64,000 bases of DNA from Bidens hawaiensis (Eukaryota; Streptophyta; Magnoliopsida; Asterales; Asteraceae). Position numbers and translations under genes: made by a program. The stretch spans positions 1-64,000 of the forward strand of contig JAIQDT010003817.1 in assembly GCA_021521415.1 (NCBI GenBank), in the 5' to 3' direction. Every line of letters begins with the position of its first letter. Position 1 is the stretch's first letter. A model generated the notes under the pieces. That model was given only the letters and a program-made list of their open reading frames with translations. It did not search any database and was not told the DNA's origin. Of this stretch, positions 1 through 10,826 are shown piece after piece.

Positions 1-506
1 GGTCTATATTTTCAAGTGGGAGAATAGTGTGCCGTACTATGAAAACATCACTGACGTTCTCTCACTACCGCGTTGGGATGTTCGTACCCTCGCGAGTCGA
101 CCTTTTATTAACCGCGGTGGAGATCGTCGAGCAAAATGGTGTTATCAACATTTTCTCTTCGAGGTAAACCGTGAGTAAATCCACCGAAGACGATGAAGTA
201 TGTACCGGTAAAGACATTTCCGCAGGGTCTTCATCTAATGTTTAGTCGTCGGTACTATGACATTTGGTACCGGTGAGGCCGTCATTTTACTTGGAAAAGA
301 CTTGAAGACCAGTTTCATTAGAGTTATCGATCCAATGTGGCTCATTAACCTATCCGAAACGGACAATGACGTGCTGTTCATGAAAAAGATTTTTATAGTG
401 CGCCATGAAGACTACATCCGATCTATGCAGTTCTAGTGTGTCGTACGTGTATGTCACGAGTTCGGGATTCATAGTTGTTGTGATTGGCAGACAAAGCGCT
501 TCAAGT
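1..506 (+). pseudogene. C-terminal remnant of Sirevirus ORF3 (element E)
   Basis: Forward-strand translation from base 2 gives a run ending in FINRGGDRRAKW, closely matching the minus-strand ORF3 of Sirevirus A (FINRGGNRRAEW near 32574-32779). A TAA follows at about 176, but similarity continues in shifted frames to about 506 and matches the A ORF3 terminus at 19806-20147, including the final DWQTK. This is therefore the decayed 3' end of the third ORF of a forward Sirevirus whose gag and pol lie left of the window. Its function is unknown. The LTR starts 36 bases downstream, as in Sirevirus A. I am confident of the homology; the protein is certainly broken. Confidence 0.75.
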
Positions 507-591
507 AATTTAAAGACAAAGAGCTCAAGACGATGGGGTGTTTGCTAGTGCACGGTTTTGTCGTCTCGAGTCTTTTTAATTATCAATTGTA

Positions 592-593
<2 letters not shown>

Positions 594-636
<43 letters not shown>
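594..636. repeat. (TTA)n microsatellite inside LTR
   Basis: About 14 tandem TTA units in the U3 part of the LTR of element E. The LTRs of Sirevirus A and B have only short ATA-rich tracts at the equivalent place, so this is a local expansion. Confidence 0.9.
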
Positions 637-639
<3 letters not shown>

Positions 640-680
640 AGGGTATTTAAGGAAAATCAGTTATTTCGTTAATGTATAGG

Positions 681-905
681 CTAATTCGTTAAGGATGTTT
701 AACGAATTAGCAAGTTCGTTATACGTAAAGCACATTCGTTAAGGATGTTTAACGAATGGACTGTAGTTCCTTATGTATGTTCCCATTCGTCATGGAATGT
801 TGACGAATGGGGACATAACGAATCACTGATTCTTTATGCTTTCCCTTAATTTTTTGTAAGTTAACGAACTGGAGCCAGTTCGTTACGGTTTGTGTAACGA
901 AGTGG
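681..905 (+). promoter_or_regulatory. palindrome cluster upstream of LTR TATA box
   Basis: Four inverted repeats in a row. 681-710 has 12-base arms CTAATTCGTTAA and its exact complement around loop GGATGT. 733-758 has 10-base arms CATTCGTTAA with the same loop. 782-811 has 11-base arms CCCATTCGTCA around an 8-base loop. 875-905 has arms CCAGTTCGTTAC with one mismatch. The TATA-like box follows at 917-924. The position suggests paired binding sites for a dimeric factor or an RNA/DNA hairpin; the factor is unknown. Confidence 0.8.
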
Positions 906-1150
906 TCTCCATCGTCTATTTAAGGGTTGTTCATGCCCTCATAATGTATGTTTTGAGTTTAATTATATCCAACGGCTGCTCAAATACTCTATTACTCAGA
1001 TCTTCACTAAATTATTACTAATATAACAATTACAATTACTAATATACATATATCTAGTTAATACCATATCATAAACTAGATCCTAAGGTATTAGATCTAA
1101 TCCGATTATCGATATTGATTAGATCTATACGATTAATACGTATTTATACA

Positions 1151-2568
1151 CTTGCTTCAGGATTTATGCTTTTGTTCATGAGAGATGATGTTATTCGAAG
1201 ATAGATTGTTGATCGCGTATGAATTGATGGCTGCAGAACACGATTCACAAGGCATATCGTCAATTTACCAGGGGAGTCTGTTCTAATTCATTAATTTATT
1301 TTTATTTTTGCATAATTTTATTTGTAATTTCTTTTCTCTCACATTGAGAACAATGTGAAATTTAAGTGTGGGGAATTGATGTTTTTTTGGAAATATAAAA
1401 AAAATGGAAAAAAAGATAAAAAATTTTTGAAAAAAAATAATTGAAAATTGAAAATTGAAAAATGTCCCTTGAATTTTAAGTTTAGTTTTTGAAAATAATG
1501 GAAGATGATAGTAGAATTGAAAATTCTTTCTAACTACTAATAATAAAAGATAATATAAAAGAAAGTGCATTAAGCTTGGAATGTGTCGGTAGGCCCAACT
1601 AGTCTTGAAGGTTTCCCATTGCATATTCTTAATAAACTTAATTAATCTTAGATTTTGTGAGTTCTCATCCTAAGGGGGAATAGTGAAACTGAAATTCGAT
1701 AAGGCGTAGAGTATTACCATAAGCTGATTACCCTAAGGTGGTGAGAATTGAATGCACTTTAATATTAGCACACCACTTCGTTTTATGAAAACAAATAAAG
1801 AGTGGTGGCACCCGCAATTGCCCACTTTTATACGAGCTTTAGTATTTAGTTATATATTTATAGGCTAAAGATTCCTAAGTGCACCAAAAAGAAAAAAATA
1901 GAAAAAGAAAAAAAATAGTTACAAAGTATTCCAAGAAGTTGGTCCAAAAAGAAATGAAAGTGAGAAAAGTTATGTATTGTAAAATGCCAAAGAAGCATTC
2001 TCAAAAATAGAAAAATAGGCCAACATGCACATACTAGATGGGACTGAGAGTTTACATGTTACCAAGGGAATGGTGACTCTGAGGATACACTATTGGGACT
2101 CGAAGTTTTTATTCGATACATATTTTTTTTAGGGAATACATAGGACAAAGTCCAATAATATTTAGGGAATCCTCGTATGAGCTCACTTGACATATCACTC
2201 ATAATTCCATCCAAGTGTGTTTTCTTCTTACCATTAAGGGGTTTTTATCTTACGGTTATAGGTTAAACCAGTCTGCTACAACCCAATTTTTAATTTTCTT
2301 TGTTATGCTTGAGATGGGGTAGGTGGATCTTAACTCTAAAGGTGTGAGACCCATAGGTTTAAGATATCACTTAAACCTAATTTCTTAATGTGCGTGGGGG
2401 CTTGATAGGCTGGTGGTTGGGTTTAAGTGGACAACAATATCGGCAATCACGGATTTTGCGTTTATCTGAGCGTTAAAATAACCTATATGTTTTAAGACCA
2501 GTTTTCCGATTGTGAATGCATTTCAAATAATTTTTTCGGAGACGAAAAAGGTTTAACTGTGGGGATAT
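1151..2568 (+). mobile_element. 3' internal remnant of a Ty3/gypsy element (Tat/Athila-like)
   Basis: AT-rich sequence without a real ORF. At about 1340-1375 it has the block CATTGAGAACAATGTG followed by TTTAAGTGTGGGG. I know this arrangement from the region between integrase and the polypurine tract of plant Tat/Athila gypsy elements. A second ACTGTGGGGATAT tract at about 2557-2568 precedes the LTR-like sequence. Family assignment rests on these signatures only. Confidence 0.5.
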
Positions 2569-3058
2569 TTGATATGGTCTAAAATGTACAGATTTTTATA
2601 TAAATATTTCCTACACAATTAAAAGTTTTTGAGTTAACATTTATGTATTATTATTCCTAACTGAATCATATTTGGTTTGTTAATGTTTCATACTAAGCAA
2701 GTTAAAATGGAGAGATTTTAGTAAACTTGACACGGGTAAAACTTTAAACATAATCTCTTAATTATAGTTGTCAAATTATATATATAACATAAAAGAAAAG
2801 ACAAATGAAGTCATCGACATTGAATTCTATTTTACATATCAACGTTGGATTCTTTATTCTTATTTACTCTTTTTGAATGCCAACATGCAATATAGATTGA
2901 TGATGGGCCGGCCACGTGTAACAAAAGATCACATACACTAGAATTAAGAGATCATACTTCAAAGTATAAGGCCCACAAGTAACAATCTTGGTGTCGGTTG
3001 TTTGGACTAAAAGATGAATTATCTTGGGAGGACCCTTAAGTCACAAGTAAGTGAGGAC

Positions 3059-3099
<41 letters not shown>

Positions 3100-4404
3100 A
3101 TATTATTTCAAACATAAGAGTTTTCTCTAGAGGAAGGAAGACGGAACAAGAAGAACACGGGCTGTTTGGGGAAGGAGAGAACAAAAGAAATCAAGCACGT
3201 GTTTATCCAACGAGAGAACGCCCGGTTCAATAGCTATTCATCCAAACTTTTTTGTTCGATTTGATTTTATTATATCAATGAATTCAGACTTTGAACTTTT
3301 TTATTTTGATTTGCTATTGAGCATGATTATTGGCTAAACCCTTAAACTACCTAGGCTGAGATGAATATTGATTTTTGTTTGACGGTTTATTTGGTTTTGA
3401 TTGGTCACATGACGTATTATTATTGAAAAACTTTATTTAGTTTGATCTTTGATGTTTTAAAATATTATTTTTATATAATTATTGCTTGTGATTCCCCTTA
3501 TTTCCTTGATTGATTGATTTTGTGTCGTTCGATTAGGGTCATTTGGTTAGGTCATAGACTTGGTATTTTGGATCTTGTCATGATTAGTACGACCATAGGA
3601 ATCTTGAGTGTGATTAATTATCAAAATTCAATAGGTTCACCTTCCTTGCGACCGAGAGGTAATAGGGAGTCGGTTTGTCTAGTGTCTTTATTCGGATAGG
3701 TTAGAATTGAGCGAGAGCAAGTTTTGGTCTTATCCGGTTTAGTTTTACGTGCAAATATATGTCATAGATCGGGTTAGATATTTTTACCCCTTTACCCCTA
3801 TAATTGCTAGTACCAATTTTTAGCGGGTTTTGTGCCGTTGAGTCCGAGAGGAGATGCTTCATTAGGGTAACTTTGTAATCTTTTTCCTGGTGCACTTATT
3901 CAATCTTCTTAGTTTTGTGAGAGTTAGTTGGTGAGACCGAGAGGTGATCTAGCGAACTTTAATGAGCCTTAGTTGATAATTTTAAGATCTCGGTGTCGTG
4001 TGATTAGTTAATTCCATTAGCCGTTGAACTGTCAATAGGACTCTTGCATAGGTAGTCGTTTCTCAGTATTCGTTAAGAGCTCTGTTAGTGTCGTTAAGTT
4101 TTCTTATTATCGTTAGTTCGATTAAGTTTCACCGTTAGTTAAGTTAAATTTGTTATGTTTAGTTACTTTAAGTAATTAAGATAAATAAATTATTTAAGCA
4201 GGACATAGATTATGGTTAATTATCTGAGCTGTTCTCACGTGTCTTTGTGTTCGATATCCGGACTTCCATTAGACCGTGCTGCTACGCAACCGGCACACTT
4301 GCCGTTTGTGGGAAACTTAGTTAGGATTGTTTGTTTTTATAAATTTAAGACTTAGTGTTGAGTTGCAATTTGTGTTTACTATTTATATATATATTTTTGC
4401 ACAT
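2569..4404 (+). repeat. LTR-like sequence of the Tat/Athila-type element
   Basis: Begins TGATATGG directly after a G-rich tract. It contains three dispersed copies of the word CGAGAGG at about 3654-3940, each in a CCGAGAGG context, as seen in LTRs of this gypsy group. The right end is approximate (a TGCACA at about 4404). A (TA)n tract sits inside. No intact coding region is present; short open stretches there are fortuitous. Confidence 0.4.
3062..3097. repeat. (TA)n microsatellite
   Basis: About 18 AT/TA units, uninterrupted. It creates a spurious run of alternating Tyr-Ile codons in one frame. Confidence 0.95.
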
Positions 4405-5642
4405 CAGTAACCCACTTGACGAATATGGGTTATGACATAACTTTCATTCAAGTCCCTAAGGTTTAAGGATGGCACATAAATGGATAAAAGTTTATATTTT
4501 TGGTTAAAAATGTCAAAACGAGAAAAATATAAGTATAAGTAAATAAATAATAACATGTTAATCAATTTAAACTCGATAAACGCAATATATATTTATTTAA
4601 TAAAATAACCAGAACATTGAACTGAGTCGGGCATCTAATAAAAATATAAATTCGAAAACCTGAGTTGTTACACTTTTTCTTCCTTTTACAATTATACCCT
4701 CAGTAGTAAGCTCGATTTTAGTTAATTATCATCTTCTTAGAATTAGTTGTGGTCTTTGATTGGCCGACCCTACAGAACATGAAATGCATTCCTTTAATTT
4801 CAATCTACTTTGTTGTCTACAATTCGCAAAGCCTAGGTCCCCTACAAAACTTAGGGAGCGAATCTTTCTCTTAAGCATTGAGTTAAGAAAAAATTGCCAT
4901 CAAAAGGAGAAAAAACTACCATTTTGTGGGGCATCCAAGAGTGCTATGAAAAGAAGAGCAAAATGTTATGAAAAATGCATGGGTTGTGGAAATTGGTCTC
5001 ACACTGGAAGATGTAGAAAATGTCTAATGGAATCCCAATACGAGTAAACGCTTGTAATGAGGGCGGAGGCTATTAGGCTCAATTCCGAAAGGTCCATTAG
5101 AGTTGGATGTATTGTTCACTACAGGATTGAGGAAGATTTAATCCATATATTTGACAAAACTGGTCTTGACAATCTGCTTTTCAAAGAGTCAATTGGATAG
5201 TGTCTGTTTTTCTTCATTCGTAGAACATTTGGATAGTTAGCTAAACCGGGGTAACACTTCACACACAAATAAACCTCCATATATTTCAACCACCAAATCC
5301 TATTCCTTATTAAAATTCCCGTTATGGACTCCTCTTGATTTATATAACTTTTATATGTTAAATGGTGAGATAACATTGGATTCTTATGACAATGTTGCTT
5401 TAGCTAGGCTTTTGAGCGATCACGGAAAATACTAGAACATTATTTGCTAGTTTACACTAAGAAGCCGAGTGTGAGCGAACACGAGGGATGCAATAGAGTG
5501 GATAATTGACTATCAATTACTCCAACTAAAACAAATACATTTGGTTTATTCTTTTTCCTATCGCTGTCATCTTTGAAAATTTATAAATCATATATTAAGG
5601 CACTGCTTAAGTACAAGTAAATGTTTAAGTGTGGGGATATTT
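4405..5642 (+). other. unassigned remnant between two LTR-like blocks
   Basis: Holds one small Cys-rich ORF (4784-5047) and a short open stretch from ATG 5057 to TAG at about 5199. It ends with AAGTGTGGGGATAT at about 5627-5640, a polypurine-tract-like motif like the one before 2569. It is probably the 3' internal part of a second gypsy-type element. Confidence 0.4.
4784..5047 (+). CDS. small cysteine-rich ORF, function unknown
   Basis: From the first in-frame ATG the ORF encodes about 87 residues. The C-terminal third is basic and Cys-rich: CYEKCMGCGNWSHTGRCRKC, which gives C-x3-C-x2-C-x6-H-x3-C-x2-C. This looks like a metal-binding knuckle but I do not recognise a family. The N-terminal part is rich in Lys, Arg and Leu. 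It lies between two gypsy LTR-like blocks, so it may be a leftover of a retroelement gag or a captured gene fragment. It may equally be a chance ORF; no promoter evidence is visible. Confidence 0.3.
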   Translation: MHSFNFNLLCCLQFAKPRSPTKLRERIFLLSIELRKNCHQKEKKLPFCGASKSAMKRRAKCYEKCMGCGNWSHTGRCRKCLMESQYE

Positions 5643-7028
5643 GATGTGCGCAAAATTATACACATTATTTATATCATTTATCCCAATGTTATACACTTTT
5701 CATAAAAATCCATTGAGTTTGATACTAAATTATTTGTAACATGGATTTGTAGGTTCAAACGATGAATTGGTGTATATAAACAAGAAATAACGGCCAAAAG
5801 AATATAATCCAGAAACCGAACAAAATCGGGAATGAAGGAAAAAGGTCCGAAATGGGAATGAAGCAACTTGGTCCAAAAGAAAATTCGTGAAACAACTGAA
5901 AGAAAGAACGAAGGGGGAAGAAATGAAGATCAAAAGAAATTACAATACTTGAAGATAAAAGAGTAACAAGACACTGGAAAATCTTATGGCTGTAAATACT
6001 AGAAGACAAAAGACCAACTGAACCTTATGACCCATAAAGATTTCCAGACAAAGCATTAATGAGTTGACACGGGAGTCAAAATCTTGAAAGATTAGACTTG
6101 GCACTTATAAGTTGTAAACACCCGTATTACCCATAAAGAACCGTCGGTCATTATTGAATCACTAAAATCATCGTCGGTGCAACCAAGATCCAAAAAATCC
6201 GGAATAGATAATATCAAGAGATTTAAAAGTGACACTTATAGGTCATAAAGTCACCTTATGACCCATAAAGACTGTTGGTAAGAAACAAGATCCTAAAAAT
6301 CTGGAGTTGGAGATAAGATCTGTGAGAAAGTTACTTTTATTGGTCATAAGGATACTGTTGAAAACGTTCAGACCCATAAGTGTTCTAGATTTTCAACTAT
6401 TAATAGCAGCCCAAGTTTCAACCAAAACCATCCCATTTCTTACACATATTCTCTCGAATTAGCTAAATTCACTCCAAAGGAGTGACAAGGAGGTTCCAAG
6501 AGTCCCGAGGAGGTTCAAACCATTTCTCAGCAATTCCGAAGTTCTTCCCAAACATCCCACGAGTAGTATATCCCTACTTTGTAAGTCTAATTTGGTTATG
6601 TTTATTGCTATGTTAGGCTAATAATCTAATAGTTTCGACATTAAGGGCTCTATTTTGTATTATGATTCGAATGTGAAATAGTTATGTGATTTTTATTGCT
6701 GAAAGGTTTCGTTTGTATAATTTGAACTTTAAATCCGAAACTCTGTTAGGATTCAAATTAGTTTGTTAATGAACCTGATCAATTTATTAATATGCTAATG
6801 ATGTTCTTCAAAGATAAAATATGAAATATAATTATAATCTTGATAACTAAAGAACTAATTACGATTTTGCATTTGTCAAGAATTCAATTTAGTTATAGAA
6901 GTCATACAATGTGATTTAGTATTTCACACAGCGTGAACACTGAATGATATTTAATAATTTCATCACATGCAACTCACACGTTAACATCCGAACGTAATTC
7001 AGGTTTATTATTTCTAATGTTAAGTCGG
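5643..7028 (+). repeat. second LTR-like block with CTTATG/CATAAG palindromes
   Basis: Starts TGATGTGCGC right after a TGTGGGGATAT tract, in parallel with the 2569 LTR. At 6024-6380 the palindromic word CTTATG-ACC-CATAA(A)G and its half-sites occur about six times (for example 6024-6039 and 6255-6270, with ACCCATAAG at 6372-6380). No ORF of note. The right end is set by the start of similarity to the Sirevirus C spacer and is approximate. Confidence 0.35.
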
Positions 7029-8048
7029 TCATGGGTATTGTTGTCCACTTCAACTCTTAAACAAATGATTCGCAGCCATCAGTGATAGATTAAGCACAAA
7101 ATATCAAAACATGATCAGATTTTAATCTTGATTCAAGCTTATTTTGATTTTTACCATGTCACCTCAACTTGGCTTAAACCTTAGAACCAACAGATCAAGA
7201 CACTTTTTATAACTTTTTATTTAGTAATCATAGCAAAAATTTTCCACAACAAGGCATACCCACGTTATCAAACAATACTCTAAGTTTCCTTTACTATCGA
7301 TGAGTACGCACGATTTCATCTGTTGGCTTGCAGACATTTTATCCCCTGGGGTCCGTTTCTTATTGGAATTAAGATGTGCGCAAGGTAGGAACAATGTATG
7401 ATTAACAGCGTGTTTGATCAAGTCAGTAGTGAAGGTTGTACAAAGTACAAAGTGACCAAGTTTAATGAGCACATTTTTAAATATTCACCGAAATGAATAC
7501 CCAGATGATAAACCAGGTAAAGACCCAATGGCTACCGAAATTTAAAGTGTCCCATAAATAAAGGATTTAAGGCCATAAAACCATTCACCGTTGAATTGTA
7601 GATTATAGACTAGATGCTTTAAAACACTTTTATTAACACTTTATTTTGGTGACCTACTGAGACATAAGGCATGAGTATGACAGTCTATTACATTTCAGTC
7701 TTCATTACCAAGACTTTTGCAAGAATTCTAACCTATGTTTCAATTTGAATAATTAGGTTTATATCACTTATTCCCATACTTGTTTGTTTAAGCAATAGAC
7801 TTTTATACTTAGTATTCCGGTACTTAAAACAAGATGATCAATGTACTATCAGTTTTTTTTATGCTTCAAAACTCATTTTGAAGAGCATTTTCTATTGTTT
7901 TTGTATTTTTCACATTTTTTAATGTTTTGGGATTTTATGATTTTCCAAATGTTTTTGTATTTTCCCAAAGCATCCCCCCCCCCCTAAAATAAAAAAAAAA
8001 CTATTTAAAGAAAGAATAATTACACATAAATATGATCTCGATGAATGG
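7029..8048 (-). other. post-pol spacer of Sirevirus C with G-run
   Basis: Matches the spacer of Sirevirus A (35102-36067), for example the shared block at 7290-7400 and 35320-35430. An 11-base C-run at 7974-7984 reads as a G-run on the coding strand, with T-rich flanks. The equivalent place in A has CCCCC at 36002-36006. No ORF is seen. It could be an additional polypurine tract. Confidence 0.6.
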
Positions 8049-10826
8049 CTATTTAAGGTCGGAATCCATAACCTCGGGATCACTCACCTTCCCACCTCCC
8101 AAATTTTTAATACCATTAAGCCCAAATAAATATAAAAATATGTTTTTATCGAAAGATTTAGTAAAAAGATCAACTTTTTGTTCGTCGATGTGAATTTTGT
8201 CTATGGTTATCAACTTCTTATCATAGCAATCACGAATGAAGTAATACAATATTTCAATATGTTTAGTTTTAGAGTGATTTACCGGATGTTTTGTTATGGA
8301 GATAGCAGCAGAGTTATCTACAAAAATAGGAGTAGTAAGAAATATCAAACCGTAATCGCGCATATGTTTTTTGTATCAATAAATCTGAGAACAACAACTG
8401 GAGGCATCCACGTACTCAGTTTCACAGGTAGATAGCGATACAGTCGTCTTCATCTTACACTGCCATGTCACTAACCTGCTACCAAAGAATTGACAACCGG
8501 CGGTGGTAGATTTAGCATTCAGCTTGCATCTGCCAAAATCTGAATCAGAGTAAGCTCTAAGCTCAAATACATCATCTCGTGGATACCAAAGACCGACCTC
8601 TGGACATCTCTTTAGATACCGAAGTATCCGCTTCACTAACGTCAAGTGAGAGACTTTTGGATTGGATTGATATCGGGCGCACAAACAAGTAGGATACATG
8701 ATGTCTGGCCTTGATGCCCTGATGTACGTGAGGGAACCAATCAAAGAACAGTAAAGTGTCTCGTCATATTAAGAGGTAAAGGAGTGATGATTAAGAGGTA
8801 AATGAGTGATGATCGACGTTAATTCAGCCATGTTAAACTTTTCAAGGATATATTTGACATACTTTGTCTGGTGAATAAAAATACAATCAGACATCTGTTC
8901 GACTTGCAAACCTAAAACAAACTTTAATTATCCCATAGCGCTCATCTTAAACTTAGATTTCATATCATCCTCAAATTCCTTGCACAGAACGTTGTTTGTT
9001 GACCCAAAGATGATATTGTCAAGGTTGACCTGAACTATATCAATAAATGACCATCTACTTCCTTAGGAGTGTACAATTAACAGTGCCACGAACAAAGCTA
9101 TTGTCTAACAGGTGTTGAGACAATGTTTCATACCGAGCTCTCGGGGCTTGATGTAATCTGTAAAGAGCTTTGTCGAGAAAATACAGCTTGTCTTTGTGGA
9201 AATAATCGACAAACCTTGGTGGTTTTACCAGATAGACTTCTTCACCCAATTTAAGGAAAGCTGACTTTTAATCTAACTAATAAACCTTGAATCCTTTCCA
9301 AGATTCAAAAGCTAAGAAAATTCCTATTGCTTCAAGTCTAGAAACGGGAGCATAGAGTTCACTGTAGTCGACAATTTTCGACACACAAAGTTTCTCAAAC
9401 TGTAATAACTCTTCCTGCAAGACATCTGTCAATGCTTGTTTATAGGTCTTCGGTTCGATTTGTGAGTTAAAACATTTGAACGAGAACTAATTTTGAAGAG
9501 GAGCTACTTGAGTATAGTAACCACGAAGGCTCGGGTCAATTTAACTTTGAGTTTGTACTCCAGTATTGAGTTCACCAATAATGTTCTCTTCCGTGTGATA
9601 AGACAATGTTCGAAGGGTAACTTCAACAGGAACTACCACATCAGTTGGAAGATTAGTGACATTTTCTTCTCAAACTAATTCATCATAAACAGGTGTCAGT
9701 TGAACCAAAGACTCAATCACACCATCATGATCTTCACCATCATCATCAAAGGATGGTGTAGACGGTGTATCTTCAAATGGATCATCAACATCTGGTTTCG
9801 GGTCATCATTGAAAATTGGAAATATTTGTGTTGTATTTTCTTCACACATTCCTTCACCCAAATATTGTTGAAATTAAAATCTGGCCATTTCATCAGTGAT
9901 TTCCTCATCGGGAAATGAGAAACAACTCCACAAGCTATCATAATCAAACATCCACAAATCGCCCTTTCGTTGAATTGAAGTAGCATAACATTGACAGTCA
10001 ACATGTTGCACTTGCACAATCCGGTTAATGCTAGGTAAAAATACACGTTGTAATGGAGTAGCAAAACCAACAAAGAATCCCTCCTAGAACTTAGCACCAA
10101 ATTTACCATTAGGATCAAGAAAGGCACATTGTGATCCAAACGGCACTAGTCACTTCAAGTTCGGCTTTCGTCGATTAAGCAACTCGAAACAAGTTTGTCG
10201 TACTTCTTTACCATTAGAATACGGTTGAGAGTATAGTAAGTCGATGAAACTACTTCTGATCAAAAGCTAACTGGTAGTTTCGAATCAGCCAACATAGCCC
10301 TTGCTGTTTTAATCAAAGTCCTATTCTTTCGTTCAACAACTCCATTCTGTTGTGGAGTATAAGGAGCACTGAATTCATGAAGAATATCACGTTCATCACA
10401 GTATTGAAGCATTCGATTGTTCCTGAACTCGGTACCATTGCCGCTTCTGATTCTTCTGATCGGCAGATTATATAACATCTCGAGTTAATACCCATTCTTC
10501 TGGTATCTTGAATCCTGGCTTCAGAATCTAACATTATTGACTTGTACAGTTAGTTGAATATCCTTTGTCACATATTTGTGAAATACTCAACAGATTATTC
10601 TCCAACTCAGTGATGTAGTTCACATTTTCAACATCACCTTCCCATTTGACAAATTACCCTCAAAAAAACTTGACCTCCTTTATTTCCAGCAAATCCCACA
10701 TATCATCCTTGAATAGATTTGACATTCTTCAGAAAATGAAGAGTTCCAGTCATGTGTCGAGAGGCTCCACTATTCATAATCCAACATGAGTCAGTGGATC
10801 TTGAAAGCCCCTACACAAGTATTCGA
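8049..10826 (-). pseudogene. Sirevirus C pol (PR-IN-RT-RNase H), decayed
   Basis: Coding order on the minus strand: protease remnant WIMNSGASRHMTG near 10740-10780; integrase fragment with TPQQNGVVERKNRT at 10260-10478; RT pieces (EEVYLVKPPRF near 9200, an active-site area near 9010); RNase H pieces at 8376-8744 and 8049-8363 with KTKHIEI and the HTD-like HIDEQ. The usual acidic residues are altered at three catalytic sites: the protease reads N-S-G, integrase has SGNGTEF, and the RT active site is degraded. The pre-integrase region and N-terminal integrase are largely deleted. It cannot encode an active enzyme set. Confidence 0.8.

Larger units (their letters stand above)
543..1150 (+). repeat. 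3' LTR of Sirevirus E
   Basis: Starts TGCTAGTGCACGG, corresponding to TGTTAGTGCACGG in the other Sirevirus LTRs here, and ends in ATACA where the homologous LTR B ends in TTACA. It is preceded by the G-rich tract GATGGGGTGT, a polypurine tract equivalent. It carries the promoter palindromes (681-905), a TATA-like TATTTAAG at 917-924, and an expanded TTA microsatellite. The TSD cannot be checked because the 5' end is outside the window. Confidence 0.8.

Noticed and set aside
1283..1624. Phe/Leu-rich minus-strand open frame as a membrane protein
   Set aside because: Low-complexity A/T sequence in the 3' non-coding part of a gypsy element; no homolog elsewhere in the window.
3051..3233. Open frame through the (TA)n tract
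   Set aside because: Half of it is translated microsatellite; the rest shows no domain or conservation.
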